DNA from: Drosophila pseudoobscura
Taxonomy: Eukaryota; Arthropoda; Insecta; Diptera; Drosophilidae
DNA length: 64,000 bases
Direction of reading: 5' to 3'
Assembly: GCF_009870125.1 (NCBI RefSeq)
Contig: NC_046681.1
Location: forward strand, 16,567,001-16,631,000
Shown: one piece after another, positions 23,791-35,276 of the stretch
Layout of the letters: each line of letters opens with the position of its first letter
Numbering within the stretch: position 1 is the stretch's first letter
The notes under the pieces: model-generated
Told to the model about the DNA's origin: nothing
Seen by the model: only the letters and a program-made list of their open reading frames with translations
Database searches by the model: none
Program-made: the position numbers and the translations under genes

Positions 23791-26700
23791 ATGAGCATAG
23801 TCGAGTGGTTGGATCTCTTGGAGCTGCAGCAGTACGAAGGTTTGGCTGTCTCTGACCTGCCCCAAACACCATTTTCATTGATCCTTGCTCTTCAGGTAAC
23901 TTGCAGGCCTACAGCACTGTGGAAGATGTCGTGGACATCACGGATAAGGAGCTGAAACGCTGCGGCATTCGCAGTGCCCATCGCCAGATGATGATCAACA
24001 GTCTGTTGGGTGTGCGGGCCAAACGACGGCAATCCATGAACTTGGAGGGTAAGTCCCCATAATAGTTCTTTAAAGACAGATGATATTATAGCTATGCGCC
24101 TTTTCTTTCCAAAAGCAAACAGTGCGCCTCGCCCAGTGCTGCGCCGTAAGAATTCCTGTCCATTGGTTTATCTGGAGGAGAGTTCCATCGATATCTCAGG
24201 AAGTGGCGATAGCGGACGGGGCTTGATTATCACCAAAAGTGGCAAGGTTCTCAATCAACTCACTTTTGATGACACAAATACTATGTGAGTGAGGGGAAAT
24301 ATGGTTTATATATATATAAAATACCTACATTTGGCTAGCTTATCTACCTTCTTTAATGCGCTTCCAAAACAAATATCTTCGATTCATTTCAAACTCAAAT
24401 ATCTTCCACAAAATGATGCGTTATCCCACTCGTACCATACCATCCACCCTGCCCTGCTGAACCCGCATTTCCCCTTTTTGCGAGAGGAGACTGCTGTGAA
24501 TCCACGCGTATATTTCAATAACAAAAACTCTGCGCATGCTCCAAGAATTTCCCATATAAAAAACACCAAACTTTCTTGAAGCGGCAAACTCCTGTCTTAA
24601 AACAAAACCCAAAACAAACCGAAACAACCCTCGCAAGGACATCCGAGTCCGAACCCGAACCCGACCCGTGTGCGAGAAGGGGAGGACACATGGCCGTAAC
24701 ATTTTCAGAGCAAATTCAAACGGCGCAGAGTTCGGACGATTACGACGGTTAAGAGATACGCGAAAATATAGAAATAGGTGTTTTTTTGTTGGGCAAATGA
24801 TGAGTCTGTGATGAAAAGTTTCGGACATTCTTGAATGGTTGAAAAGTCCTTAAAAGTTCTAAACTTTTAGAAAACGTCTGCATTACAGCAGAACAAATAG
24901 TTTGGGGCGTGTCCCATTCCAACATTTGATTTGATTAGAAAGCTGTATAGCAAAATGGGCGTAGCAGGTGAGTGATAAGAAATACAGTGATAGATATTTG
25001 AAAAATGAAAAGAAGTTCCAATCAAAAATGCAGATTTCGTATGGATAACTCAGAAAAATAAGTAGAAAAGCCACCGGCCTACAACAGTTTTACTACAATT
25101 CGATTTGTATTTTTTTTGCACTTGAACTTCAGACAAAAAGTTGTACATATACCAAGGACCAAAAAATCCTTGTGCGAGCAAATTTCCCTTGAGTGCCGCA
25201 CATGGGGGGAATGGCCGTTGGCAGTCAGAAATTACCCAAAATAAGGGAAATTCAGTCGCTCTCACACACTCCTGCACTTTCAGCTACGAGGAACTGAGAC
25301 CGCGCTCCAAGTGCAACAGTCCGCATTGGTCCGCCGCCAACATTGACAGCGAGATGGAGCACAATAGTGGCAGCAATGCCTCCACACCGATTGCCGTCAA
25401 CTCGCCGAACCCCAATGAGCAACAGGAGGCCATAGCCCTGAAGAAGGCCCTCGAGTGGGAGCTGAGCTTGGATGCCAGGGAACTGCGATCCCATGCGTGG
25501 TACCACGGTCCGCTACCCCGACAAAGGGCCGAGGAGATTGTCCAACGCGAGGGCGACTTTCTGGTTAGGGACTGTGCCTCTCAGCCGGATAACTATGTCC
25601 TCAGTTGTCGCAGCAAACTGGCAGTGCTACACTTTGTGCTCAATAAGGTGGGTTCTAAGAATTCAAGAAAATATCCCTCTAACTCTGTTCCTAACTGTTT
25701 CAGTTGGTCCTTCAACCAGAGACCGTGTACGAGCGTGTTCAGTATCAATTTGAGGAGGATGCCTTTGACACGGTACCCGATCTAATCACCTTCTATGTGG
25801 GCTCTGGCAAACCTATCTCCGCCGCCTCAGGAGCTCTCATTCAGTATCCTTGCAACAGGAGGTATCCACTCTCCTTCTATGGCCACAAGATTGTGGGTAA
25901 TCAACTGCACAGCCAAATGCTAGCCGGTCTACGGGGATTGAGTCCTCTGAACTCCCCAATGGGCAGCAATGGAACAGGACTGGGAAATGGTGGTTCTGCA
26001 GTCTTTCGCTTTGATCCCCAGCAACAGCAGCAGCACCAGCAGCAGTCAGTGCCACAGCAACAGCAGCAGCAGCAGTCGGTACCACAGCAACAACAACAGC
26101 AAACAGTGTCGTCTCCGGGTAGTCCACACTGCTCGCCACCACGAGCACGACGCGAAGTTCCTCCGCCACCGCGGCTGCCCTGCAAGAAGCAGCAGCGCTC
26201 CCAGAGCCTGACTCCCGCACAGGCCATGGTCGTGAGCAACATCAACAAGCTGCAGGAGCAGCACCAGCAACAGCTCCAGCTCCAGGAGGCTGCCAATGGC
26301 AACAGCAATGGAAATGGAAATGCAAATGGAAATGGCAATGGGATGGCCCGATTCCAGACTATAGCCAGATGCAATCCCACCAGCGATCTGCAGCAGCATT
26401 TGGAGAACAAATTTACCACCCACTCGCTGCCAAGGCCGAGTACTTCAGCAGCCCAGGCACTGCGTCAGCAGGCAGCGGCTAGGATGTCGAGTTTGGCCAG
26501 AAACTGCAGCCTGGACACACCGTCGGATTCCAGTCGGCCACCCAGTCCGCCGCCCAAGCCGCGCAAGGAACCCATGGCCGCAGTGTTAGCATACCAGGCA
26601 AGTGGCTCCGATTCGGGCAATGGATCGGGCGACTCTGCTCTGGGGGATGGCAGCGAGGTGAGCATACAGCGTGGAGTGATCATCAAGAATCCAAGATTCA

Positions 26701-27956
26701 TGAGCAACTCCGTGTCCAATGGAACGCTGAAGAGCTTCACCGAATTCGATGCTATGGCGGCAGAGGAGAATCTCTTCACATTGGCCATTGAGGAGGTGCG
26801 AGTGGTGAGTGCTTTATTTAGCTAATCCAACAAGAAGTAATCCTCATGCAATCCTCCTCTTTCAGGGAAGCAAATTTGACTTTGAGAACTTCAGTACGCT
26901 GCTGCTGCCGTCAGTCGAGAACAAACCGCTGGATGGGGATGCCCTGAACACCTTCAAGATGATGCTCTTGGAAACGGGTCCCAAGCTGCTGGCGGAGCAC
27001 ATAACCCGCATTGATATCGGTCTGTTTCTGGAGGAACCCGACGATGAGGTGGATTACTTTTTGAGCTGTTCGGGACTGGAGCTGCTGACACTGCCGCATG
27101 GCAAGCTCTTCAGGGAGGATATCATTGAGCGGACGCAGTGCATCAAGTTGATGGTGGCCGTGACCATTCTCACCTGCCAGACAGATCTGGATCGGGCACA
27201 GCTGCTCAGCAAGTGGATACAGATTGCAGTGGAGACGAAGACGGCATTGGGGAACCTATTTGGATTCTGTGCCATTATGTTGGGACTAAGCATGCCACAG
27301 GTGGGTCCTCTAGAGGTTATTAAATAGAAGCGTGTCCAACGATAAACACTTGCTCTTCTTTTGTAGATCCAAAAACTCGATCAGGCCTGGCACATTCTAC
27401 GGCAAAAATACACGGACAGCGCCTTTACCTTTGAGGCCAAGCTGCGCCCCACTTTGAGCAGCATGAACGAGGCCTCCAATCCGCAGGCCCCAAACACCAC
27501 AGTTCCCCATGTCCTGCTCTATGCTCTGCTCATCGATCGTCCGGTTATGGACATCATCAACCATTCGAATATGGACGATCGTCCGGCTCTATATCACACC
27601 TGCATTGCTCCCTGGGAATCGAAGGCGGATGACTTTGGCATGTCCATCAATTTCCAACATTTGGATGCCTCGCGTGGCTTCCTCAAGAGCCTGGATCTGT
27701 ACCGGAAGAATGCCAAAATGATGCTCGAAGATGCCAGCACTAGGCTGGATGAGCTCTTATCGGATGCTTTTCGGTGGGTTCTACATACATCTTCTATAAG
27801 GTTTTTTTTAACTTTCGATATTTCAGAACTGAATTCCATGTGAAATTCCTTTGGGGAAGTTGTGGGGCCACGGCCAAGCCCGAGGATCGTCATGGAAAGC
27901 TGGAAAAGGTGCTAACACTAATGGCCGACAAGTTCTGCATGATGGCCGAGAAGTAA
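23791..27956 (+). CDS. CG9098 ortholog: NSP/BCAR3-family SH2 adaptor with RasGEF-like domain and N-terminal SAM
   Basis: Eight exons join in phase: 23791-23839, 23896-24048, 24116-24284, 25284-25647, 25704-26804, 26866-27300, 27367-27773 and 27827-27956, giving 935 residues. Residues 1-68 form a SAM domain (MSIVEWLDLLELQQYE joined to NLQAYSTVEDVVDITDKEL). The SH2 domain spans about 196-303 (WYHGPLPRQRAEEIV, FLVRD with its phosphotyrosine-binding Arg, then FYVGSGKPIS). A Gln-rich, Asn/Gly-rich and Pro-rich linker follows (SPPPKPRKEP). The C-terminal third from residue 613 is the Cdc25/RasGEF-like fold of BCAR3/SH2D3C, which in mammals binds p130Cas tightly and lacks exchange activity. The role is predicted as cytoplasmic adhesion or growth-factor signalling. 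ATG 23791 is chosen because the SAM domain begins there; 23656 is an in-frame alternative. Confidence 0.92.
26017..26105 (+). repeat. CAG/CAA-rich polyglutamine tract in the NSP-family gene
   Basis: Interrupted CAG/CAA codons encode runs of five to seven Gln separated by SVP units, in the linker between the SH2 and RasGEF-like domains. The SVPQQQQQQ unit appears twice, so this is a short tandem duplication inside the coding exon. Length variation between individuals is likely. Confidence 0.8.
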
Positions 27957-28907
27957 AATAAAATTAAACAACGCAACGATATGATATGGACTCTAGTTTC
28001 TAGTTGATAATACAATTACTTACTATAATCAAAAGATCGTCATCCCATACTTCCAGCTCTACAGCTCTTTATCATACAATACACCTATCTATCGATCAAT
28101 CAATCAATCTACTATCTATCTATCTCCAATTGTCTCCAGACCCTCCGCAAATTTGAATTTCGTGCTGTCTCTACCTCAGCCCTGGGTATATCTGTATTTA
28201 TAATTTTAGCAGAAACACACAGAAGCACTTTATGTTACAGTTCAAATATTTATTAATCCTTAGTTAAGCCAAAAAACTCTAGATATACGACGACGGGAAG
28301 AGAGGTTGGAATCAAAATAGAAACCTACTATATACGATATTTATTAGCAACTCTCTCCAAGAGGGCAAAAATCTTCTACTCTGAACACACTACCAAAGTC
28401 TAGTACTTACTTTATATTCCACTAAATAACTTAATAAACTATAAAGCGGACAATATACATTAATCAAAGCCATCATGTATACACTCTCACACACACATAA
28501 CAACGGTATATACATATGTAGGCATATACCCCCCCACTAAGAATGCATAACTTTTGCAAGTTTTGATAAGTGATAGTGCAGGAAATATAATGGAAATACA
28601 GAAAAATATTATAAAACTCTTAAGCAAATAATCAGTATCGGCTGTCGGAGTGCCTTGAACTTAATTTTTCAGCATGGAGTTGTTTGGCAACGGAATGAAA
28701 GAATATAATATTACACTTTAAAAAGGATTTGAAACGGAATCGATTATGGAACTTTTAATTCGAACTCGTATTGAATTGGAGAATTGATCTACTATATATG
28801 AAAACTGTTTGAAGATATAGTTCCATAAACTTATAATCGTTTTGGACAGGTTTCAATGCAACTCAGTGACAAAATATGAAATTATTATTGATATCTATAA
28901 AAAGAAA
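27957..28907. other. 3' flank of the NSP-family gene
   Basis: AATAAA overlaps the region immediately after the stop (27957-27962). The flank holds (ATCA/ATCT)n simple repeat at 28093-28123, several CTAC/TATA-rich segments and a short C-tract at 28530. No coding sequence is supported. Confidence 0.5.
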
Positions 28908-29477
28908 AAAAAACGAGGGGGAACGTTGTGAGTTGCTGCGGACACCGCAACTCTACAGTTATACCCGATACTAAGTCAGTATGGCTCTCCTCCGGCAGAC
29001 GGCGCTAATATTAAACGACACGACAAAGAGTGCGTGCGAGAGAGACAGAAAATCAGTCTGAGCGTGACGTCGGTCGCTGCGTAGCCACTGCAAATTGATT
29101 TGTTCCTTTTGGCTATAAAAATGATCTGATCTGATCCAGATTCAGCAATCTGATAGATATGGTCATTATCTATGATTCTGCTTTGTGGGGGCGGAAGTGG
29201 GCGGGGCAAAGTTTTGAAATATTTTTGTAGTAGTGACATATCACAGAAGTCTGGATCCAAAACATCGTTGCTCTAGCTCTTATAGTCTTTGAGCATTAGG
29301 CGCTGAAGGGGACGGACAGACGGACAGACAGACATGAATCAATCGACTCGGCTATTGATGCTGATCAAGAATATATACTTTATGGGGTCGGAAACGATTC
29401 CTTCTGGACGTTACACACATCCACTTTTACCACAAATCTAATATACCCCAATACTCATTTTGAGTATCGGGTATAAA
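28908..29477. mobile_element. INE-1/DINE-1-like nonautonomous repeat
   Basis: The segment has the hallmark blocks of this abundant fly family: a GGACGGACAGACGGACAGAC run at 29310-29329, the ATCGACTCGGCTATTGATGC block, AGAATATATACTTTATGGGG and the ACGTTACACACATCCACTTT block. The 14 bp inverted arms TTATACCCGATACT (28959-28972) and AGTATCGGGTATAA (29463-29476) mark the outer part, and the right end folds into a hairpin. It has no coding capacity. It is usually classed as a Helitron-related or INE-1/SGM repeat. The exact left edge is uncertain by about 20-50 bp. Confidence 0.85.
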
Positions 29478-30019
29478 AAATTTTCCTTAAGTATTATAGC
29501 TCTTTCCCAAACGATAGGTAAACAAAACTAATCAAATTTTTTACAATCAGTAAAATATTCCATTGAAAACAATTCCGATTAGCCAGATTCCAACACGAAA
29601 AACAATTTAGATTATTTTTGTAGCATTAACCAGATTCGATAGGATACTTTTATAGATCTCACACACTTGAGAAAAGCCACTTCAACGTTAGAGGCTATTA
29701 CTACGAGGAAACTTAAAATACGATTACTCGAAAATGTGCAGCTTTATCAGACTGTTTTTTTCTCAAGTGGGGAACCAACAGCTTTATCAATCCATATGTG
29801 GAGGGTGCGGTGTGTCCAAAGTACCATACGGCCATGCAAAACCCCATTAGCGCCGACCACATCGCTTGACATTATGCCCTGGTCGGAGCTGGAGACCGGT
29901 CGTTGATTTCTCAGTGGAACAAAGAGAGGGAACTTCGCGAGCTTTAAGTTTGCTCTGATCTAGGCTTTATTGAACTTAAAAGTTTAGTTTTTTTTATTTT
30001 TTTGGAGACCGGTGAGAGC
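29478..30019. other. Intergenic region before Gal
   Basis: This separates the INE-1-like element from the Gal start codon. I see no clear promoter motif and no coding sequence. Confidence 0.5.
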
Positions 30020-32734
30020 ATGAGTTGTCGTTGCACTCGAAAGCTGACGATGGCCATGAGCGGCTGTGTGATTATTTTGGTGATCGCCCTCACCGTCGGT
30101 CTTTGTGTGGGCCTTGGCGGCAGCGAGAGCGAGGGAGTCCGCGAGGTAAGAAAACGCACAGACAATAGCTGGCTGGACTGGGTTCGAGTTTCACCCATTG
30201 CTCAACTACTATTTGCATTTGATATTTTGGTCAGGATCCGCCCAAATTCACAATCGACCATGAGTCCAATAGCTTTGTGCTGAATGGCGAACCATTCCGA
30301 TATGTCGCTGGATCGTTCCATTACTTCCGGGCGGTGCCCGAGGCCTGGAGGAGTCGATTGCGGACTATGAGAGCATCTGGTCTGAATGCAGTGGATACGT
30401 AAGTAATCTTTGATTTCTACGAAAACATTATACACAAGTGGATTAAGTAGTTGATTATAAACATTTTAAGCTGAACTTTCAGTAGACAAATGTGTAGAAA
30501 ATTGTTTCAAAATGTTTTCCCTTTGTTTTGGGCACAGAGAAAGAAGCCTACGTAAAATCAGCGTGGTAGTTTTACTATTTATTATAATGGAAATACGTGC
30601 TTGTTAAATGGTAAACCCTTTCGCTACATCTCGGGATCGTTTCATTATTTCCGTGCTGTTCAGGGGCCTGTCGGAGTCAAGTGCGTACCATGCGAGCGGC
30701 GGGTCTTAACGCATTAGATATGTATGTTAGTACTTGCAACTATTTCACTATGTGCTTATTGATAAGATCAAATGAAGGGTTCTATGATTACAAAAATCTA
30801 CATTTCTCCATCCCCTAGCTATGTGGAATGGTCGCTCCACAATCCCCACGATGGGGTCTACAACTGGGAAGGCATTGCCGATGTTGTGAAATTTCTAGAG
30901 ATTGCCCAAGAGGAAGACTTTTACATAATACTGCGTCCCGGTCCCTATATCTGTGCAGAACGCGATAATGTTAGTACATCTCCGGGATCGCTTCATCTAA
31001 ACACAGTAATTAGTTCATTGATAATGCTATTTTTAGGGTGGCCTTCCCCACTGGCTATTTAAGAAATATCCCAGCATCAAAATGAGAACTAGTGATGGCA
31101 ATTACATGGCCGAAGTCGGTAAATGGTATGCAGAATTGATGCCACGCCTACAGCACTTGCTGATCGGCAACGGTGGCAAGATCATTATGGTGCAGGTTGA
31201 GAACGAGTACGGCGACTACGAATGCGATAAGGACTACCTGAATTGGCTGCGTGACGAGACGGAGAAGTATGTGAATGGGAATGCCCTGCTCTTCACAACG
31301 GACATACCCAACGAACGCATGAGCTGCGGCAAGATCGATAATGTTTTTGCCACCACGGACTTTGGCATTGATCGAAGTAAGCTCCCTCTTTAAAATGGTT
31401 TATCCCTGGTGATCCCTACTCTACTTTCTTCGCAAACAGTTCACGAGATTGACGACATCTGGGCAATGCTTCGTAAACTGCAGCCCACGGGACCACTGGT
31501 CAATTCGGAGTTCTATCCGGGATGGATGACCCACTGGCAGGAGATGAATCAGCGACGCGATGGTCAAGTGGTGGCCGAAGCCTTGAAGTGGGTGATAGTG
31601 CTCTTCTTATGGATTTTGATCCAACTAATTTTTGATCCATTTAGGACCGTTCTGAGCTACAATGCCAGCGTCAATCTGTACATGTTCTTTGGCGGCACCA
31701 ACTTCGGATTCACTGCCGGAGCTAACCACAATCTCGATGGAGGCATTGGCTATGCGGCAGACATCACCAGCTATGACTACGATGCAGTGATGGACGAGGC
31801 TGGCGGCGTGACCAGCAAATACAACCTGGTTAAGCAGGTGATTGGTGAATTTCTGCCACTGCCCGAGATCACGCTCAATCCCGCCAAGCGTTTGGCCTAC
31901 GGCAAGGTGGAAGTGACGCCCTCGCTGGCCCTTCTCTCTGCAGAAGGACGTTCTGCCCTGGCCAAGGGCGACCCTGTGGAGTCAACAAAACCAAAATCCT
32001 TTGAGGAACTCGATCTGTACTCCGGTCTGGTGCTGTACGAGACAGAGCTCCCCAGCATGGACCTCGATCCGGCTCTCCTGAAGGTGGACCAGATCAACGA
32101 TCGTGCCCATGTCTTTGTGGATCAAGAGCTGGTAGGAACACTGTCCAGGGAAGCGCAAATATATTCCCTGCCATTGAGCAAAGGATGGGGCAGCACACTC
32201 CAGCTACTGGTGGAGAATCAGGGACGCGTCAACTTCTACATCTCCAACGACACAAAGGGTATTTTCGGTGAAGTGAGTCTCCAGCTGCACAATGGCGGCT
32301 ATCTCCCGCTAGAGAACTGGAAGAGCACTGCATTTCCCCTCGAAGAGGTGACCGTAGAGGCCTGGCGGAAGAAAAGCGGAGAACGAGCACTGGATGCATT
32401 CTTGGCCAGGCAACGAATCCTGCGTAATGGACCCATCCTCTATACGGGCAGCCTCAAGGTGGAGGAGGTCGGAGACACCTACCTAAACATGGCTGGCTGG
32501 GGCAAGGGCGTGGCCTATGTGAATGGCTTCAATCTGGGCCGGTACTGGCCCGTGGCGGGTCCCCAGGTCACACTCTACGTACCCAACGAGATCCTCAAGG
32601 TGGGCGACAACTCTTTGGTGATTCTGGAGTATCAGCGGACGAACAAGACCGCAAATGGTGAGGATCTACCCGCTGTGCAATTTGATGCGGTTGCTCAATT
32701 GGATGGACAGTCCGGAGATGTGCCTCTCAAGTGA
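30020..32734 (+). CDS. Gal: Beta-galactosidase (GH35)
   Basis: Six exons, 30020-30145, 30235-30398, 30819-30969, 31037-31376, 31440-31587 and 31645-32734, join in phase to 672 residues. Residues 9-34 form a hydrophobic signal anchor or signal peptide. GH35 hallmarks follow: GSFHYFRAVPEAWRSRL, TYVEWSLHNPHDG, GPYICAERDNGGLPHWL, the acid/base in VENEYG (Glu204) and the nucleophile in NSEFYPGW (Glu284), then FFGGTNFGFTAGAN. The C-terminal half is the jelly-roll region (NMAGWGKGVAYVNGFNLGRYWP). Predicted activity is release of terminal beta-galactose in the lysosome or extracellular space. The last intron (57 bp) is three-fold and stop-free, so its retention keeps frame. Intron 2 (420 bp) contains a defective second copy of exon 2. 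Assignment to Gal rather than Ect3 is from synteny. Confidence 0.93.
30571..30721 (+). pseudogene. Decayed duplicate of Gal exon 2, inside Gal intron 2
   Basis: The reading FTIYYNGNTCLLNGKPFRYI then GSFHYFRAV parallels FTIDHESNSFVLNGEPFRYV then GSFHYFRAV of the real exon 2. After a one-base deletion within 30661-30665 the frame shifts and continues as RSQVRTMRAAGLNALD, parallel to RSRLRTMRASGLNAVD. It keeps an acceptor-like GTGGTAG before 30571 and a donor GTATGT at 30722, at the same positions as in the real exon. Its 151 bp equals the homologous 152 bp less the deletion. Inclusion would frameshift the mRNA. It is a leftover of a tandem duplication or of an old alternative exon. Confidence 0.85.
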
Positions 32735-32797
32735 CGTTTCCTTAAAGGATAGATCCTATTATAATTATATTACTGATATATATAGGTGCTGCATTTG

Positions 32798-32803
32798 AAT
32801 AAA
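32798..32803 (+). terminator. Polyadenylation signal of Gal
   Basis: AATAAA lies 64 bp after the Gal stop codon, in AT-rich flank. Confidence 0.55.
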
Positions 32804-34403
32804 TGGTTTTATGAAACTTGGAACATTCGATATCGCATTTTTTTCATAATTTAGGAAAGAAAAATAACCAAAAAGCAGGTTATAATATGATATTATGTCA
32901 CTAAAAGACAGGTAGATCTTTCTCCAATTTCCGTTAAGAAAGTACGTATCTACTATTAAAAAAAAAACTCCTTTTTGAAGCACATTTTTGATTGATCTTT
33001 TGCATCAACAACCTTTGTTAAGCTTTATTATATATATTTGCTAATTTGTTCTTATTTTAAATTTATAATTGATAAATTCTATATTTAAATAAATTGTTTT
33101 GTTAATGAGCTTGACTGACTTGCATTTTATTTTTCAGCTCGTTTTCAATTGACTTTTTCCTTTACCATTATTATCCTATTTTAATTGTAATATTTTTCGT
33201 TTTTTTGTATACTTTGATACTTTGTTCGCTTAAATTTTGATAGATTCCTAATTGTTAATGGGCTTTATCATTGGCAAACGGAGATTAAGAGTTCTCTATG
33301 CAATATAAGCATTAAATCAACTAATGTCTTTGTGCTTTCTTTTAAGAGAACTCTTTAGATAATTGGGAGATTCTAAGAGGAAGAAGATCCATTCTGAATG
33401 TAGCTTGAAAATACGATTGAGATTCAATATCGAGTAAAGCAAAAAGGCTGGTTTCTAGGGCAGTGACTTGAGGGTTTCCATTTTTAATAAAATATTTGAT
33501 CAAATACCCTATAGCTTTAATACTGATCTGTGTAATACGTCGGACAAATCAGGAATGGACCTTCAGAGGGTAAATAATACAGTTGTTTCACTTGTTGTTC
33601 AGGGCAGTGTTCAGGACATACATATGTAGGATAAAGCCTTGGCTAAATGAGCTCCTATCTAATGGAAATATAGTTCGGAATCAGGATCATTGAAGAACAC
33701 AACTCGTGTAGTAATTTTTCATTCAAGGTACAAGAACGAATACTTTTTGTGCTCTTTTTTAAGAGTCTTAGAGTACAAAAGTTAGGAGTGCGCTTCATCA
33801 TAAGTAAACCACAAACTGATCTCAAGATAATTTACGAGAGTAGTTTAACATCAAGTTTCAGTTTGCGCTTCTTGCAAAAATATACATATAGCTTACTTTT
33901 TGTTATAGTTTTTTTCTGTTTCTTTTAGTTTAAGCTCTTTTTGAAATGAGAAAAGCAAGCTACATGGTATGTGTGTTATTCTTTCTTTTGTAATATTTCT
34001 ATCTGTGCGTATTCTTTTACAAAAATAATTATTATAGTGTTGCATTCATGATAGATATTTTTGTTGTTTGTGCTAGGTTGTAGCGTTTCTTCAGTTTAGG
34101 AATGTGTTTCGTTTTGTTTTAACTTTTTGTTGGTTGGAAAATTGTTGCATATAATTTCTGTTGTGTTTTTCTCTCTCTATACATTCATTAAAAATATATC
34201 ACAGCTGCATTTCGAGTAAAAATATCCTCCTCTTCGTTTACTTTAATTTGTAAAAATGTATAGAAAATGTCTTTAAAATGTTTTGCATTGATTTTACTTT
34301 TGTTTTTTTTTTTTTGTTTCTCCATTTAGTTTGATTTTGGGCAAAGAGAAAGCCGACTTAAAAACAGCAAAAATTTGGCAACCTAGTTAATGTTGTTTGT
34401 TAG
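32804..34403. other. Intergenic region, AT-rich
   Basis: This 1.6 kb stretch is very AT-rich with poly-T runs (34300-34320). No coding frame or known element is visible. It lies between the convergent 3' ends of Gal and Tsp26A, so long 3' UTRs could reach into it. Confidence 0.5.
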
Positions 34404-34830
34404 TAGTGTTGGGTAAACATTGCTCATTTTGTTGAAAATGTTCACTTGATCTTTTTTAGTAAGTGAGTCAACTAACTCATATTGCTCACACTTGCTCTCT
34501 TGTTCACTTTTCATGCACCCTTAGCACCAGAGATTTTGGCACAAATAAAATACGTGATTCCAAATTGCACAATACTTTCAAAGTATCGAATATTCGAATT
34601 AGGGATATACTGAATTTTCAAAAGATTGAACAGTTTGCCGGTAATACAAAAAATGTGAAATAAAAGCAAATATGAGCAACAACTGTCATAACGCAAAATG
34701 CCCTTTGAGGAGCAGAGAACAAGTGAGCAAAAATGAACAAGTGAGCAAGAGTTTTGAAGGAACATGTTCAGTTGCTCACTTAAGCGAACAACTCTTCTTT
34801 GTTCACTCACTCATGAGCAACACAACACTA
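34404..34830. mobile_element. hAT-type MITE with 8 bp target-site duplication
   Basis: The left end reads TAGTGTTGGG...TTGCTCAT and the right end, reverse-complemented, TAGTGTTGTGTTGCTCAT, so both share a TAGTGTTG inverted repeat followed by TTGCTCAT. Flanks are TTTGTTAG (34396-34403) and TTCGTTAG (34831-34838), an 8 bp duplication with one mismatch, as hAT transposases make. Inside each end are many copies of TGAGCAA/TTGCTCA and GTTCACTT in both orientations, the kind of subterminal repeats hAT transposases bind. At 427 bp with no transposase it is nonautonomous. I cannot name the family. Confidence 0.8.
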
Positions 34831-35276
34831 TTCGTTAGACCATGTCCCACACACGAAGACGGAATGCGTTTGCGTTTTAGTTAGACACATACATAGCTAG
34901 CTATAGGTATACTCGTGTATACGAGTACAGACACATATGGGTAGATAGTATAAGGTATTTATAGTATAGTTAACTAACCGAAGCGTAGATGAGTATTTGT
35001 AGTGTTTTTCTGCCTTGTATTAGATGTACTCGTCGTATTCCTCCTCCTTTCTTTTTTTCTCTAAAGCAGACCTCTCAAATAACGGTTGACACTTTCGAAG
35101 AAGAAAGAAAAGGTCCGATCAAATCAGTTTCTGCTCAGCTGTGTTCTGCTCAGTGAGAAACCGTTTGGCCGAGTTTTTTTCTGTTTCGTCAGTGACCACA
35201 CAGCAAAGGGAAAAAGTGATGACCGTTGTTTGCGAGCTATGCTCTAAAGTGCTGTGGGGGCAGCGAGGGCCATTTG

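Noticed and set aside
23535..23798. Minus-strand 87-codon frame with several Cys (CPCCGFC)
   Set aside because: It overlaps the first SAM exon of the NSP-family gene on the other strand; no Met-initiated domain or splice partner.
25837..26423. Minus-strand frames rich in Cys/Leu opposite the NSP-family linker
   Set aside because: These are reverse readings of the CAG/CAA polyglutamine tract.
29300..29345. GGACGGACAGACGGACAGAC considered as a satellite or CRISPR-like repeat
   Set aside because: It is a standard internal block of INE-1-like elements and has no spacer pattern.
34463..34663. 66-codon frame inside the hAT MITE
   Set aside because: It has no similarity to a hAT transposase and is shaped by the terminal repeats; the element is too short to be autonomous.
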